Positions 39,370 through 49,745 of a stretch of DNA of 52,801 bases are shown in pieces. The notes under the pieces are model-generated. The model saw nothing but the letters and a program-made list of their open reading frames with translations. It was not told where the DNA came from and ran no database searches. The translations under genes were made by a program, and so were the position numbers. Every line of letters starts with the position of its first letter. Positions within the stretch are counted from its first letter, which is position 1. The DNA is from Bryobacteraceae bacterium (GTDB taxonomy: Bacteria > Acidobacteriota > Terriglobia > Bryobacterales > Bryobacteraceae). The stretch lies in the NCBI GenBank assembly GCA_025062235.1, contig JANXAE010000003.1, forward strand, positions 1-52,801, in the 5' to 3' direction.

Positions 39370-40263
39370 TCAGTGGGCGGGCTTGTCAGCGCCCTCGCCG
39401 GCTTCGACCCCTTGCTCCCGGTCGCGATAACCGTAGCTCGAGTAGTAGTACGTGTACTTGCTGTACAGCTCGCCTGCTCGGGCCGCGTTCACGACCACGC
39501 CCACCACGTTGTTTTCGCACAACGACTGCATGGCGCGCGCCACCATGTCAATGGTGGTTTGCCCGATGCGAACCACCAGAATGGTGCCGTCCGTCATGGT
39601 CCCCAGCAGGTTGGCGTCGGCGGAAAAAAGCAGGGGCGGGCTGTCGAGGATCACCCAGTGGAAGATTCTTGGCAATTCGCGCAACAACTCTCTGGTCTGG
39701 CGGAGGTTGATCAGCTCGAGCGGATTCTTGACCACCGATCCCGCCGGCATCACACACAGATTCATGCCAGCAACGCGTTTGATGACAGCCTCGAGCGGGG
39801 CGTTGCCGAGCAGGTAGTCCGTGATCCCGGGGCTGCGGGGGATCTGGAAGAGAGCGTGCAGCACCGGGCGGCGCAAATCGAAATCGGCCAGCAGGGCGAG
39901 GTTGCCGCTCAACTGCGCTTGCGCGATGGCCAGGTTGGCAGCCACGAAGGACTTGCCCTCGGCGGGGGACGGACTGGTGACGACAAGGGTGTGCAGCGGC
40001 TGGAGGTTTTGCAGGTGGTTCAGCCTGGTGCGCAAGCTGCGGAATTCCTCGTTCGGCGGCTGGTGGGGGTGGGAGAGGTCGAGCAGCAGAGCTCCCTCCG
40101 CAGGCTGGAACGGCACTTCGTCGAGCCTCTCGAGGAAACCGGCCGCAGGAATCAGTTCCGCTGTTGGCGCGACCTGCACCACCTCGCCGGCGGTGGCCTG
40201 AGGCTCGCCGGCGGTGCCCATCATCTGTTCTGCTCTGCGCAGTGCATCATGAACGCGGCTCAT
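39370..40263 (-). CDS. CpsD/CapB-type tyrosine kinase of polysaccharide export
   Basis: This 297-residue protein (ATG with a GGGAGG site) is a BY-type kinase. The P-loop is SPSPAEGKS (97-105, Lys104), Walker A' is LLADFDLRRP (124-133), and Walker B is WVILDSPPLL. The C terminus has a tyrosine cluster (residues 267-279, seven tyrosines) that would be autophosphorylated. In such systems the kinase works with a Wzz-like membrane protein to control chain length and export of exopolysaccharide. The P-loop reads Pro-Ala-Glu-Gly where Pro-Gly-Glu-Gly is commoner; the Lys and Ser are kept. It lies 29 bases after the Wzz-type gene. Confidence 0.88.
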   Translation of the reverse strand: MSRVHDALRRAEQMMGTAGEPQATAGEVVQVAPTAELIPAAGFLERLDEVPFQPAEGALLLDLSHPHQPPNEEFRSLRTRLNHLQNLQPLHTLVVTSPSPAEGKSFVAANLAIAQAQLSGNLALLADFDLRRPVLHALFQIPRSPGITDYLLGNAPLEAVIKRVAGMNLCVMPAGSVVKNPLELINLRQTRELLRELPRIFHWVILDSPPLLFSADANLLGTMTDGTILVVRIGQTTIDMVARAMQSLCENNVVGVVVNAARAGELYSKYTYYYSSYGYRDREQGVEAGEGADKPAH

Positions 40264-40292
40264 TGGGCCTCCCCTCTCGCGTGCCCGGTTCC

Positions 40293-41945
40293 CTAGGTGC
40301 GCGTAGTGTAGTAGTAAAGCACCGAGCCCGCCATGGCGGCGACGCCCAGCAGCGAAGCGGCGGACCAGGCCAACCAAGCCAGGCGGCGCTTGCGCCGCAC
40401 CACCAAGTCGTTTTCGAGCAGCGGAATCGTGCCAAGAATGGCAAGCTTGGTGTAGGCCCTCACGTCCTTGAGGTTCTTGAGGGACGTGTCCTTCATTTCT
40501 CGCGCTCCGACAGCGAAGACGCCGAGCACGAGTCCCGCGCCGAGACCGGTAGCGACGATCAGCAGCCGGTTCGGTTTGGCGGGCCGCTCGGGAAGCGAGG
40601 CAGGCTCGAGCAACTCCAGCTTGTCAGCCTGCCCGCGCGCCACCAGGTCGGTAGCCATCTCGGAGGCGGAGGCCCGCTTGCTGAGGTCCTCGTATCGGGC
40701 ACGGGCCAGATCCCGATTGCGGGTCAGCTCGGCATACTCGCGCTCGACCAGCGGGCTGGTTTCGATGTAGCTCTGGTACTGCTTGATGAGCCGCTGGAAG
40801 TTCTGCTGCTCCTTGATCTTGGCCTCCATTTCCAGCTCCTTGGCGGCGATCTGGCTCTGAAGCCGGGCGATGGAGGCCTCCGCAGCGCGCAGGCTCTTGA
40901 GCTGCTCCGGGCTGAGCCCGCGGGGCTGCGGCTCTTCGATCTGTGGGGCTCCTTCCTCTCCGAGCAGCGACTCTCGTTGCTTGCGGAGCCCGGCCAACTG
41001 ACGCTCCAGACGTTGTACGTCGGGATGGTTCTCTCGGTACCGCTCGCGCAAGCCCGCCAGCGCCGTCTCGAGCGCGACGATCTGCCGTTCGATCTCGATG
41101 AGCCGTTCGCGGCGCACAGGCGCTTCGGAGGCCTCGCCTGAGGGCTTGAGGGCCGCCATCTGATCCCGAATGATCCGGATCTGGGACTCCAGCATCAGTT
41201 TTTCCTGCGCCAGACGGTTGATGGCGTCGTTGATGCCGGCGAGCTGGGTCTCGAAGGCGCGGATGGCGTTGAGGTTGCGGTCGAGCTGGTCCGGGAGCCG
41301 GCCGCTGTTGCGCACGCGGAAGTCGGTCAGCTTGTTCTCCCAGGCGTCCAGCTCCTGCTTGGCCTGCTGCAACTGATCCTTGAGGAATTCCGTGGTCTGC
41401 AGGGACTGACTGGAACGCGCGCGGATGTTTTCCTCGATGAACCGGCCGGCAAGATCCGCGGCCACTTTCTGCGCAAGGAACCGATTCTCGTAGGCGAAGG
41501 AGATGCGGAAGACCGAGGCGCGGTCGCGCGAGGCGGTGGACAGGCGCGTGACCGGAGAGATGCGGATGTCCCGGCTCCGCATCTGCTCGATGATGTCTTC
41601 CATCGGCAGGCGTGCGCGTTCGCGCGGATAGAGGTTGTAGCTCTGGACAATGTTGGTGAGCGTGGGACGGCTGAGAATGTTGGAGGCCATCGCGCTGATG
41701 CGCTGGGAGATCTCGACGTTCACGTTCGAGGGCACCAGGTGCTGCGGTACCTGCGGCGGGGTGACCTGGATGGTGGCCTCCGAGACGTACGTGTCCGGCA
41801 ACAGGAAGGCAATGACGACGGCGAGGACCAGGCCTGCGAAAGCAGGCCCGATCAGCCAGCTCTTGTTGCGGCGCACGATGTCGAGATAATCCTCGACGTC
41901 GAGCGGCCGTCGCGGTGTGGAGACCGTATCCGCAGGTGGCTGCAT
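40293..41945 (-). CDS. Wzz/GumC-type polysaccharide chain-length determinant
   Basis: The 550-residue inner-membrane protein has a Wzz domain (DVEDYLDIVRRNK) and a first membrane helix near 32-49. A periplasmic domain with long coiled coils spans about 190-425 (rich in Glu/Gln/Arg). A second helix lies near 465-485. A short linker then leads to a third hydrophobic segment at the C terminus (LAWSAASLLGVAAMAGSVLYYY). Such proteins set chain length and contact the BY-kinase and outer-membrane exporter. The genes on either side are exactly these partners, so this is a three-gene export module. No glycosyltransferases or polymerase are in the window. Confidence 0.87.
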   Translation of the reverse strand: MQPPADTVSTPRRPLDVEDYLDIVRRNKSWLIGPAFAGLVLAVVIAFLLPDTYVSEATIQVTPPQVPQHLVPSNVNVEISQRISAMASNILSRPTLTNIVQSYNLYPRERARLPMEDIIEQMRSRDIRISPVTRLSTASRDRASVFRISFAYENRFLAQKVAADLAGRFIEENIRARSSQSLQTTEFLKDQLQQAKQELDAWENKLTDFRVRNSGRLPDQLDRNLNAIRAFETQLAGINDAINRLAQEKLMLESQIRIIRDQMAALKPSGEASEAPVRRERLIEIERQIVALETALAGLRERYRENHPDVQRLERQLAGLRKQRESLLGEEGAPQIEEPQPRGLSPEQLKSLRAAEASIARLQSQIAAKELEMEAKIKEQQNFQRLIKQYQSYIETSPLVEREYAELTRNRDLARARYEDLSKRASASEMATDLVARGQADKLELLEPASLPERPAKPNRLLIVATGLGAGLVLGVFAVGAREMKDTSLKNLKDVRAYTKLAILGTIPLLENDLVVRRKRRLAWLAWSAASLLGVAAMAGSVLYYYTTRT

Positions 41946-41991
41946 CCCTTTTCCCCTTATCGGACTTTCCTGCGCCCGGCTGAGGCGGTTC

Positions 41992-42627
41992 TCATGGCAC
42001 GATGATGTAGTCGCCGTGCTGGAGCACGATGTTCTGCGAAAGGTTCTTGCCCTTGATCACGTCGTTGTAGTTGAACCTGAAGCGCTGGTTGCCGCGCAGG
42101 ATCGTGATGTTCTTCTTGTTGGCGAAATCGCGGAAACCGCCTGCCAGGGTGAGCGCTTCGAGCACCGTGACGGGCGTCACCAGCGGGTAAGCCCCGGGAC
42201 GGTTGACTTCCCCGGTCACGTAATAGCGTTTGCTGCGCACGGCCTGCACGGAAACGATCACGTCAGGATTGTTGATGTATTTGGCCAGCGCGTTCGTGAC
42301 CTCGGCGTCGAGCTTGTCCGGAGTAAGGCCAGCGGCCTGGATGTCGCCGATGAGGGGCAAGGTGATCTTGCCGTCCGGACGCACGGTGACCAGGCCGGAA
42401 TGTTCGGGCTCCCGCCAGACTCGGATCAGAAGGATGTCCTCCGGCCCGATGATGTAGGTGCGCGGGTCCACCGCGGCGGGCGGCGCCTCGGCCAACGCCG
42501 CGGGAGCGGGTTCGACAGCCTGCTTGGCCGGCTCTGGCTCGCGTGGCGCCGGGGGTTGCTGGGGGCGTGCGGCCATCTGGGCCGCCGCCATGAAGACCAC
42601 CAAGGCTGCCGCGCCGAATCTCTGCAT
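41992..42627 (-). CDS. Polysaccharide export protein (Wza/GumB-like)
   Basis: I start this 211-residue protein at the ATG with GAGGAGGAG upstream; the open frame continues further but has no ribosome site. A signal peptide (QRFGAAALVVFMAAAQMAA) leads into a Pro/Ala-rich linker. The poly-export domain follows (YIIGPEDILLIRVW, VRPDGKITLPLIGDIQAAGLTPDKL) and an SLBB domain (YYVTGEVNRPGAYPLVTPVTVLEALTLAGGF). There is no lipobox Cys, unlike E. coli Wza. It would form the outer-membrane exit with the Wzz protein encoded 46 bases downstream. Confidence 0.87.
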   Translation of the reverse strand: MQRFGAAALVVFMAAAQMAARPQQPPAPREPEPAKQAVEPAPAALAEAPPAAVDPRTYIIGPEDILLIRVWREPEHSGLVTVRPDGKITLPLIGDIQAAGLTPDKLDAEVTNALAKYINNPDVIVSVQAVRSKRYYVTGEVNRPGAYPLVTPVTVLEALTLAGGFRDFANKKNITILRGNQRFRFNYNDVIKGKNLSQNIVLQHGDYIIVP

Positions 42628-42736
42628 CCCACTCCTCCTCGATGAACCCTCCTCTCGCACTGGCGGTCGGCCTGCCTGGCAGGTAATGCCGGCACCGCGA
42701 AGCTGGCGAGCAGCTCGATCTGCGCCGCTTCTGATT

Positions 42737-42742
42737 ATTCTA
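42737..42742 (-). promoter_or_regulatory. Possible -10 for the export operon
   Basis: On the minus strand TAGAAT (42742-42737) lies in a short AT-rich patch about 110 bases before the export-gene ATG. The -35 match is poor, so this is a weak candidate. The leader between it and the ATG shows no structure I can name. Confidence 0.25.
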
Positions 42743-42781
42743 CAGCAACCGGGCGAGCGGCACGGAACCACAGAGTCCGTA

Positions 42782-44041
42782 TCACTCCACGGGCCTCTTG
42801 GTGGCGTGCTCGAACAGAAAGTCCAGCGTTTTCTGCGTGCGGATGCGGTGGGCGATGCGCCTGAGGCCGTCCTGCTTCTCCAGCCTCATGCGCACGGCGG
42901 CCACGGGCTGGCGCTCCTGGCGCGCGATGCGTTGCACCTCCCGATCCACCTCGTCCTGGGTGGCGTAGATGCCTTCGCGGTCGGCGATTTTTTCCAGGAT
43001 GAGTGACGCCTTGACATCGCGCAGCACGCGGTCCCTCCTGGTTTCGGCGAACTTCTGCCAGTCGAGCCTCGCGGGATCCAAGCCCTGGGATTCCATGAGT
43101 TGCATGGACCGCGCCGCTTCGAGCTCCAGTTGCCTTTCCACATAGGCCTGCGGGACGGGGAAGTCGTGCATCTGGATGAGCTTGTCCACCAGACGCTGCT
43201 CCGCCTCCCGACGCGCCTCCAGTTGCCGTTCCACCAGCAGAGAGCGCCGCACGGCCTCTCGGAGTTCCTCGAGGTTCATGTAATCGCCGAGGTCCCGGGC
43301 AAACTCGTCGTTCAGCTCGGGCAGTTCCCTGCGGCGCACCGCTTTGACCCGCACGCGGAACCGCACGGTCTTGCCGGCCAGCCGCCGCTGCCCATAGTCT
43401 TCCGGATAGTGGACGTCGAATTCCTTTTCCTCGCCAGGCGACAATCCGAGCAGATTCTCGGTGAAGGCAGGCAGGGTGTCTTCGCCGGCAATTTCCAGCG
43501 ACAGATCCTCCTGGCGGATGGGCGGGTCGGCTCCCGCCAGGCTCTCGATCGCCACCAACGCGAAATCTCCCGCAGCCAGCGGGCGGGGCTCCACTGTGAC
43601 CAGTTCCGCCTTTTCGCGGCGCAGTTGTTCCAGCCGCCGGGCAACGTCCTCGTCGGTGACCTCCGGCTCTTGGTAGGCGATGGGGATGCCCTTGTAGTCG
43701 GCGAGCTCGATTTCGGGCTGGATCTCGAACTCGGCGGTGAAGCGGAGGGGCTCGCCAGGCTGGAAATGCACGTCGCGGATCTCAGGAGATCCGACGATGA
43801 CGAACCCTTCCTGCTCGGCGCGCTGGAACAGGTACTTGGGCACCAGCTCGTTGAGTACTTCCCGCCGGATCTCGTCGGCGTACAGCCGCTGAATGAGGCT
43901 GGCGGGCGCCTTGCCCGGCCGGAAGCCGCGCAGGTGGACCTTCTTCTGCAAGCCGGCCACGGCGCGTTCGGCAGCCTCGCTGACCTCGGCAGCCGGGACC
44001 GCGATCTCCAGCTTCTTGCGGATTTCGGAAGGATCAGCCAA
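42782..44041 (-). CDS. tig: Trigger factor
   Basis: The 419-residue ribosome-associated chaperone. The N-terminal ribosome-binding domain has the signature LRGFRPGKAP (37-46). The PPIase/FKBP domain (about 150-235) and the long C-terminal arm domain (FPVPQAYVERQLEL, ILEKIADREGI) follow. It binds nascent chains at the exit tunnel. ahcY ends 32 bases upstream on the same strand, so tig may be read with metK-ahcY. It is not beside clpP-clpX here, its common neighbours in other bacteria. Confidence 0.93.
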   Translation of the reverse strand: MADPSEIRKKLEIAVPAAEVSEAAERAVAGLQKKVHLRGFRPGKAPASLIQRLYADEIRREVLNELVPKYLFQRAEQEGFVIVGSPEIRDVHFQPGEPLRFTAEFEIQPEIELADYKGIPIAYQEPEVTDEDVARRLEQLRREKAELVTVEPRPLAAGDFALVAIESLAGADPPIRQEDLSLEIAGEDTLPAFTENLLGLSPGEEKEFDVHYPEDYGQRRLAGKTVRFRVRVKAVRRRELPELNDEFARDLGDYMNLEELREAVRRSLLVERQLEARREAEQRLVDKLIQMHDFPVPQAYVERQLELEAARSMQLMESQGLDPARLDWQKFAETRRDRVLRDVKASLILEKIADREGIYATQDEVDREVQRIARQERQPVAAVRMRLEKQDGLRRIAHRIRTQKTLDFLFEHATKRPVE

Positions 44042-44073
44042 TCGTCACCTCGGAAGGGCAGACGCTCCCAGGC

Positions 44074-46558
<2,485 letters not shown>

Positions 46559-46596
46559 TCCTGAACCTCCGTTTTGGCTGCTCGACATGCCCGGTT

Positions 46597-46673
46597 GCGC
46601 CTGAGGCGCCTGGCGGGTGCACCCTCCACAGGCAGCATTTCAAAGTGTATCGGAGAGCAACCCGGCCGGTCAA
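46597..46673 (-). promoter_or_regulatory. metK promoter and leader with small hairpins
   Basis: On the minus strand TTGACC (46673-46668) and TACACT (46649-46644) are spaced by 18 bases, predicting a start near 46637 and a leader of about 80 bases. The leader contains a palindrome GGGTGCACCC (46615-46624), a 5-bp hairpin (46597-46609) and a direct repeat of CAGGCGC nine bases apart. I could not match it to a SAM riboswitch class. Confidence 0.4.
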
Positions 46674-46718
46674 TTTGGTCGCATTGCAGGGCGCCGCGCG
46701 ACTCGCGCTTCGGCGAGA

Positions 46719-46727
46719 TGCTATACT
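46719..46727 (+). promoter_or_regulatory. Extended -10 of the SlyD-like gene
   Basis: TG-C-TATACT (hexamer 46722-46727) is a good extended -10. Transcription would begin near 46734, about 44 bases before the ATG. No clear -35 is present, as is usual for extended -10 promoters. Confidence 0.5.
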
Positions 46728-46777
46728 TAAGGTGCCCCGCCTTGGATCCGACCTCCAATCCTGGGCATCAGACCAAC

Positions 46778-47224
46778 ATGGCACAAGCAAAGTTCGGCGA
46801 CACTGTCAGAGTTCATTACACCGGGAGACTGGACGACGGCACGGTATTCGATTCCTCGTTGCGCAGCGGACCGCTGGAATTCACCATCGGTGACGGCCAG
46901 CTCATCCCGGGATTCGAAAACGCCGTCATCGGCATGACCCCCGGCGAAACCAAGACCCAGAAGATCCCGGCCGAGGACGCTTACGGGCCGCACGCCGACT
47001 TCCTGGTCATCGAGGTGGACCGCCGCCGGGTGCCTCCGGATCTGGATCCCAAGGTTGGGGATCGTCTCCAGCTCCAGCATCCCGACGGCCGGGTCACCCC
47101 CGTGCTGGTAACGGCGGTCACGGAAAGCTCGATTACGCTCGACGCGAATCACCCCCTGGCCGGCAAGGACCTGACCTTCGACATCGAGTTGCTCGAAATC
47201 CTGCAAGAGGAAGGCGAAGCCTGA
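46778..47224 (+). CDS. FKBP-type peptidyl-prolyl isomerase, SlyD-like
   Basis: This 148-residue protein starts AQAKFGDTVRVHYTGRLDDG, the common FKBP opening. It keeps DGTVFDSS, FTIGDGQLIPGFENAVIGMTPGE and the closing strand DLTFDIELLEI. The insert between (DAYGPHADFLVIEV through SSITLDANHPLAG) is the flap chaperone domain of SlyD-type proteins. It lacks SlyD's His/Cys-rich nickel-binding tail. No signal peptide is present, so it is cytoplasmic. It isomerises proline bonds and may aid folding. It is divergent from metK. Confidence 0.92.
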   Translation: MAQAKFGDTVRVHYTGRLDDGTVFDSSLRSGPLEFTIGDGQLIPGFENAVIGMTPGETKTQKIPAEDAYGPHADFLVIEVDRRRVPPDLDPKVGDRLQLQHPDGRVTPVLVTAVTESSITLDANHPLAGKDLTFDIELLEILQEEGEA

Positions 47225-47282
47225 ACGACTGAGCGTTCGCGCGGGCTGGCGCTGGCGGGGTTGGTGTGCCCGTCGGGTTCCC

Positions 47283-48572
47283 TCAGCGGCGCGGCCGGCT
47301 GGCAGTGCCCAGGGTCCCGTCCCAGCGCGGGTCGGCCTGCGGGCCGTAGTTGCGCGGCAGCCGGTTCCAGTCGGTCCGCGTGATGCCGTTCAGATCCCAC
47401 ACCACGCGCCCGTCGCGCACCGTCAATTCCGCTTCCAGCTTGCGATCCCCGCGCAGGCGCGCGCCGTAAACGTCCACGAAACCGAAATTGCCGTAGCGCA
47501 GGTTGAGGACGGCGACGTCGGCGGGCGCCCCAGGCGTCAGGTGACCGAGCTCTTGGCGGCGGATGACCTGCGCGGGCCGCCAGGTCGAGCGCACGATCAC
47601 GTCTTCGAGCGTCATGCCCAGATTCAACATCTTGGACATCACATTGAGCATGTCCTTCATGCCTGCGTTCATGCTGTTTGCGTGCAGGTCGGTGGAGATC
47701 GTGTCGGGGGTGAAGCCTTGGCGGATGGCGGGCGCCGCCTGGCGGAACACGAAGCTGCCGGCACCGTGGCCCAGGTCGAAGATCACTCCGCGCTTGCTGG
47801 CGCCGAACAGGTAGGGCAGCACCTGACCCTCCTCGTCGAACATGGGAACTGCGGCCAGGTAGGTGTGCGTGTAGATGTCTCCCGGCCGGAGCTTCTCGAG
47901 GACCAGTTGCTGGAAGGGCCGTTCGGGAAGGAAGCTGCCGAAGTCCACCATCACGGGCAGATCGGCCAGCCGGCCGGCTTCGAGGGCGCGCTCGACTGCC
48001 GTCCAGTCGGGCGCCGCGTAGTGCGCGGTCTTGATGCCCACGACGATTTCCCTGTACCGGCGGGCCATTTCGGCCGTCGCCTTGGGGTCCATGTCCGATG
48101 TGTCCTGCTCGAACTTGCCGCCTCCCATGCCGCGCCCCACGATGTTCAACATGGCCAGCACGCGCGTGCGCGAGCGGTCAATCACCCGGTCTTTGAAGTC
48201 CGGGAAGTTGCGCCACCCGGAGCTGCCCGCATCCACGACGGTGGTGACTCCGCTGCGGAAGGTGTGACCGTCGGGATAGACGCTGAGATCGCCCGAGTAG
48301 GCGTTTCTCATCCCCGTGCCCGCGTACACGTGGACGTGGATGTCCACCAAGCCCGGCGTGACATAGAAACCGGTGACGTCCACGGTCTTGAGTGCGCGCG
48401 TGGGGAGGATTTCGCGCTCGACGGCTGCGATGCGCCCGTCCTTGATCGCCACGTCCCGGCGGGCGTTCAGTCCGTTGCGCGGGTCAATGACGTGACCGCC
48501 CTTGAGCAGCAGGTCGAACTCCGGCTGCGGGGAAGCGGCCTGGAACAGCAACAACAGGGCAAGCGCGTTCAT
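47283..48572 (-). CDS. Exported amidohydrolase/deacetylase family metallohydrolase
   Basis: This 429-residue protein has a short signal-like start (MNALALLLLFQAAS). An amidohydrolase fold follows with a small beta-sandwich (FDLLLKGGHVIDPRN). The metal site is seen in DIHVHVYAG, the likely carboxylated lysine in VVGIKTAHY, DLGHGAGS, and the catalytic Asp in ISTDLHANS. The family acts on N-acyl or lactone-like compounds; this member's substrate is unknown. A -10 box (TACAAT) lies seven bases before the ATG. The gene is divergent from the glycerophosphodiesterase gene and convergent with the SlyD-like gene. Confidence 0.85.
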   Translation of the reverse strand: MNALALLLLFQAASPQPEFDLLLKGGHVIDPRNGLNARRDVAIKDGRIAAVEREILPTRALKTVDVTGFYVTPGLVDIHVHVYAGTGMRNAYSGDLSVYPDGHTFRSGVTTVVDAGSSGWRNFPDFKDRVIDRSRTRVLAMLNIVGRGMGGGKFEQDTSDMDPKATAEMARRYREIVVGIKTAHYAAPDWTAVERALEAGRLADLPVMVDFGSFLPERPFQQLVLEKLRPGDIYTHTYLAAVPMFDEEGQVLPYLFGASKRGVIFDLGHGAGSFVFRQAAPAIRQGFTPDTISTDLHANSMNAGMKDMLNVMSKMLNLGMTLEDVIVRSTWRPAQVIRRQELGHLTPGAPADVAVLNLRYGNFGFVDVYGARLRGDRKLEAELTVRDGRVVWDLNGITRTDWNRLPRNYGPQADPRWDGTLGTASRPRR

Positions 48573-48579
48573 ACTCGCG

Positions 48580-48585
48580 ATTGTA
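48580..48585 (-). promoter_or_regulatory. -10 box abutting the amidohydrolase start
   Basis: On the minus strand TACAAT (48585-48580) is followed after seven bases by the ATG at 48572. No ribosome site intervenes. The geometry fits a leaderless transcript. Confidence 0.45.
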
Positions 48586-48652
48586 TTCCCAGGAGTCAGG
48601 CGCTGCGCCGACCGCGGCTGCGCGCGAAGACCGAGTCGTGTAAAAGGGAAGC

Positions 48653-49654
48653 ATGCGCTTGCTGCTGCTGTCCGCTTGCGCTCCCTTCATGCTGCTGTCC
48701 CTGCGGGGCCAACCGGCCGCGATCAGTCCTGTGGAGGCGATTCACCTGGTCGAGGCTCACGTCAGGAATCTGACGATTACCGCCGTCCGGCCAGGCGCCG
48801 AAAAAGACGCGCCGGTCTATTGGGTCGAGGGCCGCGCGGGCGCGGACGGTTATGAAGCCGTCGTGGACGCCAAGGCTGCGCGTGTGCTGCGCATCCGCAA
48901 GAACGGCGTGCCGTTCTACGACTGGCCGGGCCCTCTGGTGGTCGCTCACCGCGGCGCCTCACGATATGCGCCGGAAAACACCCTCGCCGCGTTCCGCAAA
49001 GCCATCGAGCTGGGCGCGGACTTGATCGAGTTCGACGTGCGTGAGACCAAAGACGGCCATCTCGTCATCATGCACGACGACACCGTGGACCGCACGACCG
49101 ACGGCGAGGGCCGCGTCTCGGACCTCACGCTCGAGCAAATCAAGAAACTGGATGCGGGATCGTGGTTCGGACCGCAATTCAAGGGCGAGCGCGTGCCTAC
49201 ACTCGAGGAGGCGCTGGGGACGATCAAGGGCGGCGCCATGCCCGACGTGGACTTCAAGGCCGGTACGCCGGAGAAGCTGGTGGCTGCGGTGGCGCGCCAC
49301 GGGTTGCTGGGGAAGGTGACGCTTTACTGCGGAGATTGGGGCCTGCTCCGGCGCACGCTGGCCGTCTCCCCGCGCTTCCTTATCCGACCGACGGCGCCCT
49401 TCGGGCTGGTCGGCCTTCCCATTCTGTTGCGGGAACTGGATCCGCCCATCGTCAACGTGGACTGGCCCCAGTTCACGGAGCGGCTCGTGGTGGAGGCGCA
49501 TCTGGCGGGGCGCAAGGTCTTCCTCAACGCCATGGGCGCGAACGACACCGAATTCGGGCTCGCGCGCCTGATCGAGGCGGGCGGAGACTACATCCAGTCG
49601 GACCGCCTCGACTTGCTGATCCCGATGCTTCGTGCCCGCGGCCTGCATCGCTGA
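48653..49654 (+). CDS. Exported glycerophosphodiester phosphodiesterase
   Basis: This 333-residue protein has a signal peptide (RLLLLSACAPFMLLSLRG). A short region at 25-88 resembles a PepSY-like fold, and the GDPD TIM barrel follows. Catalytic residues are visible as His99-Arg100 in VAHRGASRYAPENT, Glu126 and Asp128 in LIEFDVRETKDG, and His141 in IMHDDTVDRTT. The enzyme would free glycerol-3-phosphate from phospholipid head groups outside the cytoplasm. The ATG has an AGGGAAG site. The propeller gene follows after 91 bases. Confidence 0.88.
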   Translation: MRLLLLSACAPFMLLSLRGQPAAISPVEAIHLVEAHVRNLTITAVRPGAEKDAPVYWVEGRAGADGYEAVVDAKAARVLRIRKNGVPFYDWPGPLVVAHRGASRYAPENTLAAFRKAIELGADLIEFDVRETKDGHLVIMHDDTVDRTTDGEGRVSDLTLEQIKKLDAGSWFGPQFKGERVPTLEEALGTIKGGAMPDVDFKAGTPEKLVAAVARHGLLGKVTLYCGDWGLLRRTLAVSPRFLIRPTAPFGLVGLPILLRELDPPIVNVDWPQFTERLVVEAHLAGRKVFLNAMGANDTEFGLARLIEAGGDYIQSDRLDLLIPMLRARGLHR

Positions 49655-49745
49655 ACACCGAGCAAAAGACCCGGGTCCCAGGCCTTGACGCCTTGCGGCC
49701 CCGAGGCCCGCACACGCGGCCCCCGCCGTCGGATACAACGGAAGC

